From assembly GCA_018881555.1 (NCBI GenBank), contig JACAXG010000241.1, forward strand, positions 253,277 through 317,276: 64,000 nt of DNA, in the 5' to 3' direction. The translations under genes were made by a program, and so were the position numbers. This document shows positions 12,601-26,561 of this stretch, piece after piece; the first letter of the stretch is position 1; each line of letters opens with the position of its first letter. The notes beneath the pieces are model-generated. The model was not told where the DNA came from. It made no database searches and saw only the letters and a program-made list of their open reading frames with translations. The stretch is from Amblyornis subalaris. Its lineage: Eukaryota > Chordata > Aves > Passeriformes > Ptilonorhynchidae.

Positions 12601-15600
12601 ATGCGAGTGACTTTTTATGCAACTTTCCGCCCTTAGCCACCCCTCCCACCTCCACGTTTACTCCCCTTGATAGATCCTCAGGAAACTTTTCACCCTGCAT
12701 GGCTTAATCCTGTTTGGGCTTTGCCCTAAAGCCCACTACCTCCCACTGTCTCCAGAACTGTGTTGTACAAACAGGTAATTAATCTCTCCCTATCACAAGA
12801 AAACCAGCCAAAATTGCTATAGCTATCAATTATAAGCAGGCAAGGTGCTAATATGTTTGCCTATAAGTGTATTTTACATTCAGAAATATAAAAGAGGCAT
12901 TATTATTTCAAAGAACTGTAATTACATTCTCCTGTTTCACCAGGCAACAGTACCAGTGTCTGGCAAAAGGCCACTGGCACACATCTTGTAAGAGGCAGAA
13001 AGAATAACGCTGCAGATGGAGCAAGGAGAGGACAGGACAGGCTGGGTGAAGTTATCAGCATTTCAGTAAACAGCGAAATGTTGAAAGACACAGAGCCAAA
13101 TTAATAACTGCAAGGGCAGCTGAGTACAATAACCCTCAGAAATGGCCCCAAATGAAATGATACAGCACAACTGATATAACATTAGGAAGTGAAAATACAC
13201 TTCAGTAAACAATGGCTGACCTTAAAGAGCCAGAAGAGCTCAACAAATGGTAGGGACATAAATCTTTTGAAGGAGAGGTGTTAGCCCTCAAACTGTTACA
13301 TTCAGAGCACAGTCTTTCACAGAGAATTTGTTTCACGGGCTTATTCTGATTTAGAAGGAAGCAGAAGTGATGCTGCTGCTACACACTCTGGCTGCAATAT
13401 CCCACCCCATGGGCCCCGTGAGGCTCAGGGTCCTCACACTGCTGTAACAGGCTGTAAGTTCACAGCCTGTAAGAAGCAGGGGATGAAGACAGAGAAACTG
13501 AGTTTCTGCAGAGAGCAGAATTCGGGATGGTGCAATTCCTACACACATCTCTCCAACCTGGGTAATCCTTGTGCTAGGTTACATCAAAATGGGAGATGTC
13601 AAAGACCAGAGCGACAGACGTAAAAGCAGTTGCAGAGAAGAAATTACTAACAGAGAGGTGTCAGTCTGGTCTTCTTTTCTTCATTCCTAACCCAGACTTT
13701 GCCCCACAAAAATCCCAGATGAGTCATTGGCCAAAAAGCAATTATTCCACATGTGAAAACTATGCAGGCATAGGCAGAGAGCTAACACCCCGACTGATTT
13801 AGATCCTGATTGCTACACTTTGCACTACACCAGCCTGTGCTTTGCCTCCTCTTTCAGTCAACTCCCACCTTAGGACATCTTTACAACCACCTTGGACAGA
13901 GGGAAAACCCCATCCCTTACCTGGTGACGCGCTGAGAGCGGGAGCAGGGACAGACACGGCAGAGCTCTCTGAGCGCGGGAGCCAACCCACTCAGTCTCCT
14001 GTGCTCACAAATTCCCTCCTTATCTGGCCTCACTGGCAGATCAAACTAAGCCGCTACATACAGACAAATCCGAAATATTGACAGCTCATAAAAGGCTTAG
14101 CACTGAGCACTGCTATGAAGTATTATTTCACGGCATAATTTGCTTTCCAGAGCAGGCTGCGTTTCACTAGCAGAGGAGAAGCTATCGGATATCCAGAGAA
14201 AGCTTCCGAGCCACAGCTGGGCAGGCAGGCATGGCGCAGGGCGCTGGGTACAAGCACTGCTGGCAAGAGCCAGGCACCTGCCAAACACCTGAGAAAAACT
14301 GTGTGCACCTGTATAGGAAAGTATAAAGCCAACAGCATCCCCAAAACACACAGTGTTATGCACCAAGCGTATGAGGTTCGTTCTGAGCTTTAGGAGTAAG
14401 CTAAAACCAATCAAGCCTACATGGGAAAAAAAAAGTTACTTTTGATTTTGATCAGCTTGGCGATTCAGTTTGCTGTTGTGTGAGCACACAGGATGGAGTA
14501 GAGCACAGACACAAGTGAAAACCTGAGAATGTCGAGGTTTTATTTCAGCATCAGAGCTGACCTAAAGTCTGCAGCTGACTTTACAGACACTGCTTGATTT
14601 GCTTTCATAATATTCACAGCACTGTTTCATGATTTGCCCATATTTAGCCTTTTATTACCAAATACTAACACCTAACTTCCAGAAACAGACCCTTTGCAAA
14701 ATGGATTTTACTAAGCTGATTATTTAATATGTCAACTTTGTTCTTTTAATGATAGTAAATATTTTCTGCCTCTGCATTTCATGGAAAGCCCAGACCATTC
14801 ATGTCTGCCTCAGAGACTGACAGTCCCTTCCCAGCAGCTCATCACATCCTCAGGCACATCTGAATAGCCTTCTCTGTCCAGAGGGAGGGGATATTTAGCA
14901 GCAACAGATACTTTTGGAACCATGTGCTTCAGAGATTTCCCACCAATTTGACAAATAAATTATAAAGTACCTCCCTAGTTTCAGCGAAATACTTCTGATT
15001 TGCATTTCTGTAGATAAAAATAGAATTCAGGGGAAAAGTCCAAGACAGGCACAGCTTGATTCAGTTCCCTGTTTATTTCCAGTGCTAAGTGAGTCACTAA
15101 TGAAAAGCTGATGGGACAGCCAGCATCACTGGCCTTTTCTTGAAAGTCTTCCTGGAAACAGAGGTGGTACCACAAGCATTGGAATCCTGATCTTCCCTGC
15201 TCACGTCAATTCTAGACAGAAAAAGTTCCAGACATCAGAGGCTGGGCCAGGCTCACACCAACAGTGGCCTGGGAGGGTTTCCTGGGGCAGCTGTGGTTCC
15301 AGGTTTCCATTCTGCTGCTCAGCCCAGGGTCATTCTCAGCTCGTTCCCATCTGCACAGGCTGTCTGTCTCGTTTTTGACACTTTTATGTCAGAAATTACA
15401 GCAATAAAAAAAACCAAAAGCAGTGAGGAACCTACAGACACTAGGCCACAAATATCTAGGCTTGTCCTCCTTCTTGTGCTGTGAAATGAGAGAACAGTCA
15501 GAGGGATGAAGGGCCAGTTTAAAACTAAACACAAAATGTCAGCTAATCCACTGCAACTTTGTGCCAAACACAAGAGGTTAAGACTGAAGCAGGGGTTAAA

Positions 15601-17221
15601 AGAGAATGGAGCAGTGATGTCAGCTGACAAGAACACTCAGGTTTCAGTACAATAAACAAGACTCTCCAGTGAGTGCAAGCCCCTGGTTTCCTTGCAGGGC
15701 ACCATTACTCAGCCTCAGGCCAGGTTCATCCTTCCCTGCAGGAGGCTTCTTGCTGCTCCCCTCGAAGCAAAGGTCTCTGAGACCAAGCAGGACCAGGCTC
15801 AGCCTGAGCAAATCTCTGAACCAGCTCAGCAGCTCCCATGCCCCAAAAGCTTCACAGCTTTGTCCCAAAACACTCAACCCTTGGTCCCAAACTAGGATTA
15901 CACACAATCTTCTGACTCAGAAGGTCCCTGCACTACTGCTGTTACTGGATGCTGTGGGTGCATCCTGCTGAACACTCGCAGGATTCCCTTGGCTTCCCTC
16001 GGGGGGCTGTGGGATGTTCCCAGGCTACAGGGGCTGTGGGTGTCCCCAGGGTACCTGCACTGCCCCTGCTCATGGATCCACTGCTCTGCGTGCACCTGCC
16101 ATCCTCTGCACACTCCAGCTGGGAACAGGAGGGAAACAGAGGCAGCAAGTGGAAAAAAGGACTCTGAAACAATCACCCCAGACAAGAGCTCCTCCATTTC
16201 TCTGATTCCAATCCATACAAAACTGTGTATGCAGTGGCAAGACCTGGCTTCCCAAACCAAATCAAACCAAACGTGGCAGCAGCAGCACAAGCTGCACATG
16301 TTCGGGAACTTTTTACTGGGTCATTTTCTCCAGCGGCACCCCAGGGAATTGTGATTTCTCCCAGTTCCTGGAGAAGCCATCCTCCATCTCATCTCCCAGC
16401 CTGTGCCCAGCCTGCCTGCCAGTCCCTTGGCCACAGTGTGGGGTCCAGTTCCTCCTTCTCCCGTTGCTCACCTTCACCTGGATTGTTCCCAAAGACTCTC
16501 AGCTGACATTTCCTAGCCCAGGGTGGTGGTACCACCCCGTCCTATTCCTCGTGTCCCACCAGGCATTGCTACCCACCGTGGCTGTACAAGGCACAAACAG
16601 CTATTTAAAAAACAGCTGGTCCATTCAAGCCAATGCTTGGCCATATGCAGCTCCCATCTGAAGCTCAGATTGACCAGATTTAGTTCTTCTCCTCCTGATG
16701 CATGGCATAGTCTTGCTGCATTTGTTCTTTCACTGTGTTTTAAAACTGAACCCAGTAAAATTAATTTCATTAGATTTGCAAGGTATGTAAGAGATACTCT
16801 ATTTTCTTTTATTACCTTAATTTGCAATTTTCTGATTGTTCCCTCATCAAAAGAACATCGTTACTACAGTGCATGTTAATTTAGAATACATTTGTCTTTA
16901 TTAGAAAAAAAAAGAAAGCTTAAAATAAGCTGAGACTGCAACAAAATGTAGTGCATTCTGGCTCACCTTTTTAAAGGGCTGAAGCATTTTTGTCAGCTGC
17001 CTAAGTTCATGAAAAAAGCTCAAAGGTGGCTGCAGGTTGTTGCAAATGGAAAGCTCTTCCTCTCCCCAGGGCTCACTGAACAGTTTAAATACTCAGCTTA
17101 AAACAGTAGAGGGATGCTTTTGTATGCTTTAAAAAATATCACCCTTTTCACTACTCCTTTTTCATCTTCGTGCAAAAAAGAGTCAAGAAACAACTCTGAA
17201 GTGCTTGCTATCTGTTCTGTA
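9691..17221. other. Unassigned non-coding sequence with a CpG-containing patch
   Basis: No identified gene. It includes a CpG-containing patch with a strong minus-strand splice donor at about 13,915-13,990 (listed separately) and a GC-rich patch at about 15,960-16,130 with an imperfect repeat of a GGGGCTGTGGG-type unit. The 155-codon minus-strand frame at 12,135-12,602 shows no domain. Confidence 0.5.
13915..13990 (-). other. CpG cluster with consensus splice donor, possible exon end
   Basis: Read on the minus strand, 13,921-13,985 is about two-thirds GC and carries roughly six CpGs in 65 bases, unlike the CpG-poor surroundings. It ends in CAG|GTAAGG, an excellent vertebrate 5' splice site with the exon's last base at 13,921. 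This is compatible with the end of a first or untranslated exon. No upstream acceptor, core promoter or start codon could be assigned, and strong donor-like sites occur by chance elsewhere in the window. Confidence 0.25.
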
Positions 17222-17313
17222 ACTAGACACGACTGATGTCCCTGCTCATGGCAGGGCAGCTGGACAGGATGATCTTTAAAGGTCCCTTTCAACCCAAGCT
17301 ATTCTATGATTCC
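17222..17313 (+). mobile_element. CR1 LINE 3'-end fragment
   Basis: Plus-oriented 3' tail of a CR1 retrotransposon. It carries the avian CR1 3'-UTR signature: a 'cctgctcatggcaggg' segment, 'gatgatctttaaaggtccc', then 'ttcaacccaagctattctatgattc'. It ends in a shortened form of the ATTCTATG terminal repeat. It is strongly 5'-truncated, as nearly all avian CR1 copies are, and contains no open frame. Confidence 0.85.
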
Positions 17314-19192
17314 GTGTTCTGCATTGCTCTTAAAGCAACGTGTCCCTCTTTCTGGAGATAAAAATGTACTTCAGAAAAAGAATGCAGAGAAAATGAAGTC
17401 AAGTCACCTGTATTTTTGGCTTCATTCCCCAAAACCAAACTGCCCCAATTACATCCAAATCAGACAAGAGAGAAAACTTGAAACGAACCCAGAATTAGGT
17501 CCTTGGCATTCAGACTGTGAACAGAGGCAGAGCTGGATTGTTTGCAAAGATAAAACTTGAGGATAACAACTGCAGACAGCCGTCAGGAGCTTACTTGGAT
17601 GCACAGTGCAGCTCAGGGCAGCCTGTTTGGGCGTGCAAATGTTCCTGAATTTCGGTGACCTAAGTCTAGCTAAAACTGTAGCATGAGGTCGCACATTCAG
17701 CTGTAAGGAAAGCAAGATAGATTTCAGCCCTTAAGTGTCATTTTGTTTTGTGGCTCACAGCTTTCCAGGGACCTGCCCAGTGACAGCAAAGAGTTACACA
17801 GTCTAACGTACTCAGAGGAGTTGATTCAGAAAGGTGAGACCCTTCAGAAAAGTGACACGAGCATTACCAAGGCCTAAAGGCAATGAGATTTTCCAAAGTC
17901 TTTCACAGGTTTGATGTTTTGGGACTTCTGCGCGTAAGGAACTCGACAGGAATGCAGCCCTGACCCCTTCCTCCCACCAGCTGAGCCAGATCACAAGGCA
18001 GTACTTCCATAACAAAGGCAATGTAATAACAACTAGCTATTCTGTTCACGTCAGGAACTCCTGGCTTTTAACAGCTCTGTTTCTGGAGGGTTCCTACCTG
18101 CACTGTGGAGGGGGTGCACAGATAGCTGCGATTTCCTCGAGGAAACACAGAAAGGTCAAACCTCTGTGTAGCAAATTCTTCTGAGCCAGACCTCAGCAGC
18201 ACGGAGAACACTGGCCTTCCACTCTGCTGTGGATTTAGAGTATCCAGGCAAGTCATCTCTGAAGCAGCGAGCCCTGTCTGCCCAAGCCTTGGAACAGATG
18301 ACATTAGAAATGCAGCCAAAAAAAGCTGAGTTTCCCTGTAAGGGAAGGAGCGTACCCAGTCTTGAGACAACCACCAAGCCCTTCAGGCATCTCAGTTGTT
18401 TAGCATTTTTCTCGTTCTCCTTGTTAAAATACTGCTTTCAAAATATTTGGCATGTCTGGAAGCTGGGAGCATAATTTTAATCCTTCCCTCCATCATTAAT
18501 TCATTCAATTATGTCTCCCCCTGGTTCTCAATCAACGTTTTGCCCTGGTTCCTCAATGTCAATTGTGCTATTAGAACAGCAGCTGGGAACCAGGGCCCCT
18601 CTGTAGCACTGACTCTGTGTCTGAGTGCAGGGAGAGGAAAAAAGGCAGGCCCTGCTGCAGGGCTGAAACCAGAGCCAACAGCAGGTGGGAAGACAGAGGA
18701 GAGAGATAATAAAAATAAAGACATGCATAATTCTTCTCCAATCAGAAACAGCAATCACAGCTCACCACCTGCTCTTAATGCTCTTTTTCAGTGGACCAAG
18801 TCATCAGAGCAGTTTGCAGATAAACACAATTAGTTGTTTAGTTTAGGCATCTGCAGAGATTACAGGGCTGTAGAGATTACTGTGCAAAGAGAGCACAACA
18901 CACACGTGTGGACACAGCAGTCACACAGTGGATGCCAAATGTTTTAAGGGGAGTGCAGAAAGGAATTAGAATACATAAGAGATAAAAAAAAAAAAAGGAG
19001 AAAATTAATCAAAGAAGAATAGAGAGATGAATGTCAGGCAAGCTACAGGGGTTTATCTCTTCCCATTCCTGGAAGAGCCACTTGATGGAAGTGATTAAAT
19101 CATCTCCCTAATCAGAACAGGAAAAAACCCACTGACATACAGATATACCTTTTATGCAGCAGGAGAAAGACCAAAAGGTCTTTTCTCATCTG

Positions 19193-19246
19193 CAGTTTTG
19201 ATGACAAATACATTTTTCATGACAAATACAGTTTTGATGACAAATG
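19193..19246. repeat. 18-bp unit tandemly repeated three times
   Basis: Three adjacent 18-base units at 19,193, 19,211 and 19,229, each ending ATGACAAATA or ATGACAAATG. Units 1 and 3 differ by one base. The middle unit differs at a few positions in its first half. Confidence 0.9.
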
Positions 19247-22200
19247 ATATAAATTATTTAGCAGCTGAACATTTGTGCTATAAGAAGCATGAGCACAATC
19301 CCAACAGAAAAGTTGAAATTCTGTGAGAGAATCAATTGGAACTGGCCAGGTGTCCCACATCACCCACACAAAGCTGTGGCCCTCCCTTGTTTATCCTCTG
19401 CTTGAGAGCAAACCTGCCTCCTCCTTTTGAGCCATCGAGTTTTTATTTTCATTTTTTCTGTTTAGCAAGAGGGAACCATGTTGCTAAGGTAGCTTTCTTT
19501 AGAAATCAGAACACAGAAAGATGCCTTTTTGAACTCAACAGGTTTTCCAAAAACATTCCCTTTACTTTCACTGGAAAACTACCACCACATCAACCTTGAT
19601 TTGTTCATTCACAAACATTTTGCTAAGCTATTATTCATATGCTGGGAAATATTTTGCTACATGGCAAGCCTGTCAAACAACAGTAATATTTCTTGTTTGC
19701 AACAGCTAGGACACATGAAGCAAAATCCCAAATAAAAACTGTTTATAGGGTTTTCTGTCCTGCTCTTGTCAATCACTACATACCAGACTGGTTAACGCTT
19801 TGACTTGTTTTTGTTTTCCTTTAAATGTTTTCGCTCTTTTAAGACTGTTTTCACAGACACAGTTGACATTGTTTTGAGTTCACCTCTTTATATTTTCCTT
19901 ATGGTTTTGCAGAGATTTCTCAAAGAGCTGCAGGTTGCTTCTGGCATTCAAACCCCTCCTCCGGTTTACAACAGTTTCTGAGCACAATTTTATTTGTCTT
20001 GGCCAGAATCTAACTTCTTAACAGCATTTTTTCTTCAAATAACTGTGGGTGCCTTTATCTATTCCTTCTTCAAAACAATCAATCAGGTTTAAACCTATCT
20101 GCTCTTACATTTGGTACAAGATGACCTGAAGGTTTCATACCAAACTCAAGTTGTGTTTTTCTCACCTTTTCAAAACCTGGCATTAATGAAGAGCCACAAT
20201 TCATTTAGAGTTTTAATTACAGACACAAACACAGTTTGCTGTCTGAGTTCAGTGAGGGCTGGGGGGTCCCTGGGCACTTCTCACCACCCCAGCCCAGGGC
20301 ATCAGGCGCCTCTGAGGTAACAGGGATGAGCTCAGGCCAGGGTGGAACATCAGCCCGTAGGTGGTTGGGAGATACAAGGTGAGGTTCAGGACCAGGATTT
20401 CTCTTGCTCCTTTCCACTCCTTGCTGGACCCTGCCCCATGTATTTACTCAGGAGTTATCCAGGGACTCCTGCCCTGCCACAGAAGCTGTGCCACACCCTT
20501 TCCACCTCTCTCACTGCTCAGCACGTTCTCCCAGTGCTTGAACTCAGCCCTGCAGGGCACAGAAACGCTCCCACCACGAAGGCAGAGTTCCATCCCGTTG
20601 CTGCACACAGGTCTGGCACACACACACTGTCCCCAGGCTGTGCGTGTGCTGCTGAGCTCAAAGACATGGCATCACTAAAGGCTGAGCAGCTTTTGTTTGA
20701 GCTCATCTAGCATTAATCAAGATGTAGGCATTAGTTGTGTACAAACCCCCTTTTCCTGAAGCCATCTGCACAATGACATTAAGAATGGCAAGTGAGCTGC
20801 TGATAAACCATCTAATTTGCATTTGTGGTTACTGCAGACAAGAAACTGTTGGGCTACAAGTAAGACCCAGAAATGGTTTTTCTCTCTAGCATCAGCTCAA
20901 GAGAAAAACATACCAACAACATCCAGTGAGGAAGTATTGGAGATCTGTGTAGGATAAAAGAAACTAGACCTGAATGCTTAAGAACTTCAGATACACAAAC
21001 ACTTTACAGAGCACACTCCAGTCATCCATAAGTGCTTAAATTGTGTATTAGGTCAGACCTTAAAGGGAGGGGGAGAAGAGCAAATACTAATTGACTAATT
21101 TGTGATGACACACACCAGCAAAAACGTGGGATATCATCCCTGCAGCCCTGACCTCTGCCAGCCAGCACTTCCAGGATTTTCTGCCCCAGCAAACTGCTGC
21201 CACTTACCTCTCCCACCCAGGTCTCTGGAAAGGTGATATGCAGCAGAGTGCAATGCCTTCACATGATGGGAAGCAAACTGGCTGCTGGTGTTTCATTTTA
21301 ACTGGCTCATCTAAATTCTATAAAGTCCTGGTTGCAGAATCACCATAAATAGCTGCCTTCATTGCAGATTTCAGCTGTTCCTGTTAGGGCAGTATCAAAC
21401 TGGGTTGCCATTAATCAAAAGGCAAAACCACTGAGATTGTTACTCAAAGAAGCCTTTCTCTCTATAACATTTAAATGTTCTGTTTGTACACGATACCATG
21501 CACTCCTTTTTGTGATTTCTTTTATCAGGTATCTATCATACACTTATTAGAATGAGTGTTTAATCCATATGGTAACCATGCACAGAAATTCAAATTGTAA
21601 GTAGAGCTATCTGTTTGGTTCATGCTATGTGTCTTTTAACATTATATTTAGTCACCTCCCTGTCTGCACATCCTCCTCCATATAATATCACTGGTGCCTG
21701 CTGGAGACTAATCCGTTCATGGAGCTGCAGATATTCTACTCAGTAATATCTAATATTTTAACTTGTCTTCTATGCCCTGTAACCACACAGGTACAAATTT
21801 GGATTTATGTTTTTCCACGCCTTTGCAGTTGACTTTATCCCACATTACGGAGGGGAGGCAGTGGTAGGTGACACAGCCTACAAGAGACAGGCATTCAATT
21901 AACTAAAGAAGATCACTCCCTGCCACTTCAGGCACACACAACTTGCCTGTTATTGTGCACTCACCTGAGCACTTAGAGCCCAGCCGTGGTCTCATGACAT
22001 TTGAAGTTACATCTACAGTAACTCCATACCTGTCAATGGAATCACATCATGCCATGAGAATCTGCCCTTGACCATATAGACAGAAACACAACTGCAATAA
22101 TTTTCTTTTAAATGCATAAAATACAAATGGTTTATACTTCAAAGCTAACTGCAGCTGTCACCAGGCCAGATTTGAGCTTCATTTCAACACTGCAGCACCT

Positions 22201-23211
22201 ATATTTGGCACAGAAAGGACACTTCAAATGTAAAAAAACCCAAACACGCAACAATCTTATGCATGTTCAGGGTCACATTTCCAGGGCATTGCAAAGTTCT
22301 GCTGCTTTAGGGTCACAATAACTTAAGTTAGTCCAACCTCAGAAAAAATGTTAACATTGGATGAATGAGCCCCTTAGGAATTTGTATCTGTTTACCCAAA
22401 CTATGCTGCAGGTCGTGTGAGCCTGCATGGTCCCTCTTGCCTCAGTCAGGAAATATTTCCTTGGAGTTTCTCAGAAGCAGAACTGACAGCTTGCTGCCCC
22501 GACAGAGACAGGCCACGAAGTGCTAGCAATGGGAAGCACTGTGCTAGATTAGTACCTACCATTGCCAGCCTCACTCCACAGACTGATTACTGGCTTTGGT
22601 GGGGATTTCCCACGAAGGTGGTCAGACTCTTAAAGGGTAATTACGGACTCTGGAGATGCTGAGAGTCTGCCCTGTCCCTCTAAGGAACGCCCTGTCGCTC
22701 ACTGTCTCAGCAGCACGAGCAGCTGCAGAAGCAGGGACCATCCAGGCAGAGATACTTCCATCACACTCTGAGAAATAACTTCTCAGGATGCCTGGGGTGC
22801 TCCATATGGATGCCCTGATCTGCACAGCGCCGTCCAAAATGTTCCCAACTCCGGCAGCCCAGTGGCTGAGCAGGCAGGACCAAACCTCTGCAGCTGCAGG
22901 TGGAGGGGCCCTTTGGAGAGCACAGTGGAGAGGCAGAGGAGCTGTGGACACTCAGCACTGGCCGTAGGATGAGCTGGAGCATGTGCATGGGTGTATCCAG
23001 GAGAATTGGTTCCGAGCAGCACACGATTCACAGCTCCCATCCCTCTGGAAAGACCCACAGGACTAACCTCTTCTGCCCAACAAAATGAAGCAAGCAGTGT
23101 AGGATGGGGTAAACCAGCTGTTCAGATAATTACAGTGGTATGGGAAGACACAAACAGCAAAAGTTCAGAGAGTCTGATTCGGGGTCTGAAGGAGTTATGG
23201 TTTCTTCTGTC

Positions 23212-23230
23212 CTGGGTTAAAAAAACCCAG
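23212..23230. repeat. Short hairpin, 7-bp arms
   Basis: CTGGGTT and AACCCAG flank a five-A loop. It could be a structural accident or the relic of a small inverted-repeat element, but no larger terminal repeats were found around it. Confidence 0.5.
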
Positions 23231-24409
23231 CTTGTGTTTGGTTGGTTGGTGGCATTTTTTTAAGATACCTTTTAAGCTGAAGAATTTACAATTCTGATGC
23301 TTCCTGTGGGCACTGCAACAACTCCACAATATGGTGAAACAATGAGGCTCCCAGCAGAGGGGAGAACAGGCAGATCCCAAGGCCGGGGAGATGAAGTCCC
23401 TTGGTAGGCTTGTAAGCACGAGGAGGTCACCCCAATGTCATCGATTAGTCAGATGCATTTTTGCCATTTCAGACACTAAGGGAGATCAGACTCAGATACA
23501 AATCATCCAGTGTCAGAAAACTGCCAACAAAAAAAGCCTTGGCAAATGCTGAACTCTCTGCGCTATGTGCAAACTGGCAGACGCTCCAGGTTTCTGCCAA
23601 CTCATATAATTACTCTTTTAAATATATATAAAAAAAAAAAGAAATGTCTTGGCCTATTTTTTCCATTTTTTTACGACAAGAAATCTGCTAGATGCTATCC
23701 TTCTCTCAGAGACTCTGGTGACATAGGTCTGACACGGATAACCTGAACTAGATGCATTTTTTTTGCTGTTTTTCCCTCTCAAGAACCTACTCCTTGTTCA
23801 TATTCCCAAGGTACAGGCTGCTCCAGAGCTTGGAGATTTGGGGCATAAGATCAGCCATGAGCTGAGATGTGCATCTCCTCAAGCAACTGAAGGTCTCCAC
23901 GATGAATGATTCACAGCTGTCCTCACCATCGCCTACTCTCTGTCTTCAGAGAAATGAAATCTTGCCTTGGCAAAAAAGAAAAGCAACTGCATTTCTACCT
24001 CCTCTTTCAATATTTTTAAACTTTTCTTTCATTCCTGTTGGAAATTAGATGTTTTAAGAATAGGCTTAAAAACAAGGTTTAAAAAAGAGCATGCAAATAC
24101 GTTTGCACATCATGAGCAATTGCTGAGGTACTTTCAAGGCTTTTTTTTTGTTGTTTATTCCCATATAGGAAACATACTGAAAAATGTTTTTAAAATGAAA
24201 AGCAATGAAGTCTCACTGAGGTATTTCATATTTTTCCATTAGGGGATAAAAACACAAATGACAGTTGGAATTCTGTCAGTATTTGGAAAAATGCAGTATC
24301 TCTCTGGAAACTCTGGACACAGTAAACTGCACTTACTCAGCAGAGGGATCGAAACACAATAGAGGACCAAAGGTGGTTAAATCAAACCAAATCAAATTAA
24401 ACAACCCAA

Positions 24410-24419
24410 CCCCCCCCCC
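24410..24419. repeat. Ten-base C homopolymer
   Basis: An uninterrupted run of ten C follows a CAAACCAAATCAAATT stretch. Such runs are prone to length error in assembly. Confidence 0.9.
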
Positions 24420-26535
24420 GTTTTAGGTTTGAACTCTGATGCTATCACTTGCTTCTCTCCACTTTAATAAATGTGATGCAACAGAAAGACCAAAGCAGAA
24501 ATATTTGCATCCAAATCTAGATTTGTGCACGAGCCTCACTGCACAATCAGCAGAGAGAAATGCAATCTACCTTTTGCCAAGGTCAGTGTCCTAGAGACAT
24601 AAAACAAGCTGTAGTGTCCAGAAGTGCTGCTCCAGGTGCCCTTACAGAGTCCAGCCCAGGACTGGGCAGTTTGGGAGGGCAGTGCTGAGCTGGGAGCTGG
24701 GCAGAGACCTTCCCACTGCTCCAGCAGGGCTGGAAGAGGAGCCTGCTGTGGAGCTGATGGTTCCATGGGAGATTCCATGGTAGAAGCTCAGCAGAGCCCC
24801 TCAGATACTCAGAGAGGACTGACTGAGCCCCCCATGCATCAGCCTATTTAAATGAATGCAAACAAGCAGGAAAGAAAGGTTTACAAAAGGAGCAAGAACA
24901 AGGGAAAAAAACCTCAATATACTCCACCATTTTCTAGACATAGTGGGAAACAATTCTCCAACAGTCCTGACTGACACTCAGTCAGAAATAGGCTTCTCAT
25001 TGAAGGTAATTTTTCTACCCCTCCCAAAAGACATAAAACACCTATATTGTGTTAGTCTGAGAAATAGCAACACCAAGGATTGCAGCACCAACAACAGCCT
25101 CCCTCAGAAGAGGCAAAGCTACTCTTCAAGAGGATTGTGTGTGCCCCAGCTGCCCTGCAGGTGAGAGACCACAGTTCTGCACACTGTGACTCCACAGTGG
25201 CAAAGCTTCCTCACACGCTTCAGCATCTTTAAGTTGAGGGCACTTATTTTGCTGCACAATTAAATCAGTAAATGGGCTAAATGGGTAAAATTCCCTAGAG
25301 CGATGGTGGGTTTTTTCCTTCTTGTAAATTATGCTTTAAATATCGCTACTTATTCAAGGACTCCCTTTAACCAAGGAGAATCTAAAATACATAACCAAAC
25401 ACTCATCCAGGAACATTTGAAGTGTCATAGGAAATGCTGTTATATTGCCATAATTAGTCATAGTCATGAACTCCCACACTCATCATGTTTCTCAGTATGT
25501 TTCTATACTACCACAGCACCTCCGAGTCACCAGCATGTACCAGGGCTCTGCTGCTAAACACTCTATAAACACAAGCCACAAGGACTGACCTTGTTCCCAA
25601 TTTACAGTTTCTAATCACAAGCTTCTTCTCTTGCAAGCTTCATCCCCTTGGCACAGCTCCTGAACCCAGGCATTTCTGACTCTGACCCCAGAGCAAGGTG
25701 CCATCCCTTATTCAGACTCTCATACTGTCCACATCACCTCGGGGTTAGAAGGAGTTCTGCAGCCTGGGGCAGGTTACTTTAAAATTCATTGGGCAAGTAT
25801 CTCTCTACTGCAAAACGATTACTGTGCAGGTGTAACCGTGTTTGAGAGAAATACACCACTGCTAGCATAGTCTTCCTTCACAGATCTACTTGTAATAATT
25901 TCTGCATTAATCTCTATGGGTGATACATTTCAAGAAAGTGCCTATTTTTAATACAAAACAAAAAATTACCTGGAGGCAAGTTTTAAATGCAGGAAATTAA
26001 ATATTTAAACAGCACTGAAAATAGGACTTTAAACGTTCTGCAATTTGTATCTTTTTCCTGTTACTGGAACCAGTAAAGCCTCAGAACCTCAAATGAAACC
26101 CTCCATTGAATTGCTGACCTCTTCTTAGGTTTTCCTGTCCACAGAAACCAGAGTTATGTTATCAGACGATGCTAAGATACTCAAGCCCTAAAGAGTAATT
26201 CTGTAAAGCCATCCAGGGCTGACCACTCCCTAAATAATTTCTGAAGTGCCCGTTTCTTATTTAGATTGTGTATGGTGCACATTCTAGCATTTTGCTGCAT
26301 TATACAGATGAAAAGTAAAAGCAAATATACATTGGTAGACAGAACATATCAAGCCCAGCTGAATTTGGTGATTTGAACTGTCATTCATCCACAGCAAAAG
26401 TAGCTGCTCCTATCTGTATTAGTTTCACACAATAAAGTATTTACACTTATTTTCTTAGCTTACACGATGAAAAAAATAGGGGCCCCATATGGCAAATAAA
26501 TTCAACAAAAGCATTCTGTACTACAGCATGGTATG

Positions 26536-26561
26536 GCATGGCAAGATCTGCAGTGCCATGC
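26536..26561. repeat. Short hairpin, 8-bp arms
   Basis: GCATGGCA at 26,536-26,543 and TGCCATGC at 26,554-26,561 form a perfect 8-bp stem around a ten-base loop (AGATCTGCAG) within a small ATGG-rich patch. It is too short to be a miRNA precursor. Confidence 0.5.

Noticed and set aside
12135..12602. 155-codon minus-strand open frame
   Set aside because: No domain is recognised and other frames on both strands are open across the same region.
21202..21208. Strong minus-strand donor GAG|GTAAGT with an open frame upstream
   Set aside because: No convincing acceptor was found and the peptide is not protein-like. Similar isolated donors occur near 5,111, 11,754, 21,965, 41,203 and 56,124, which shows how common they are by chance.
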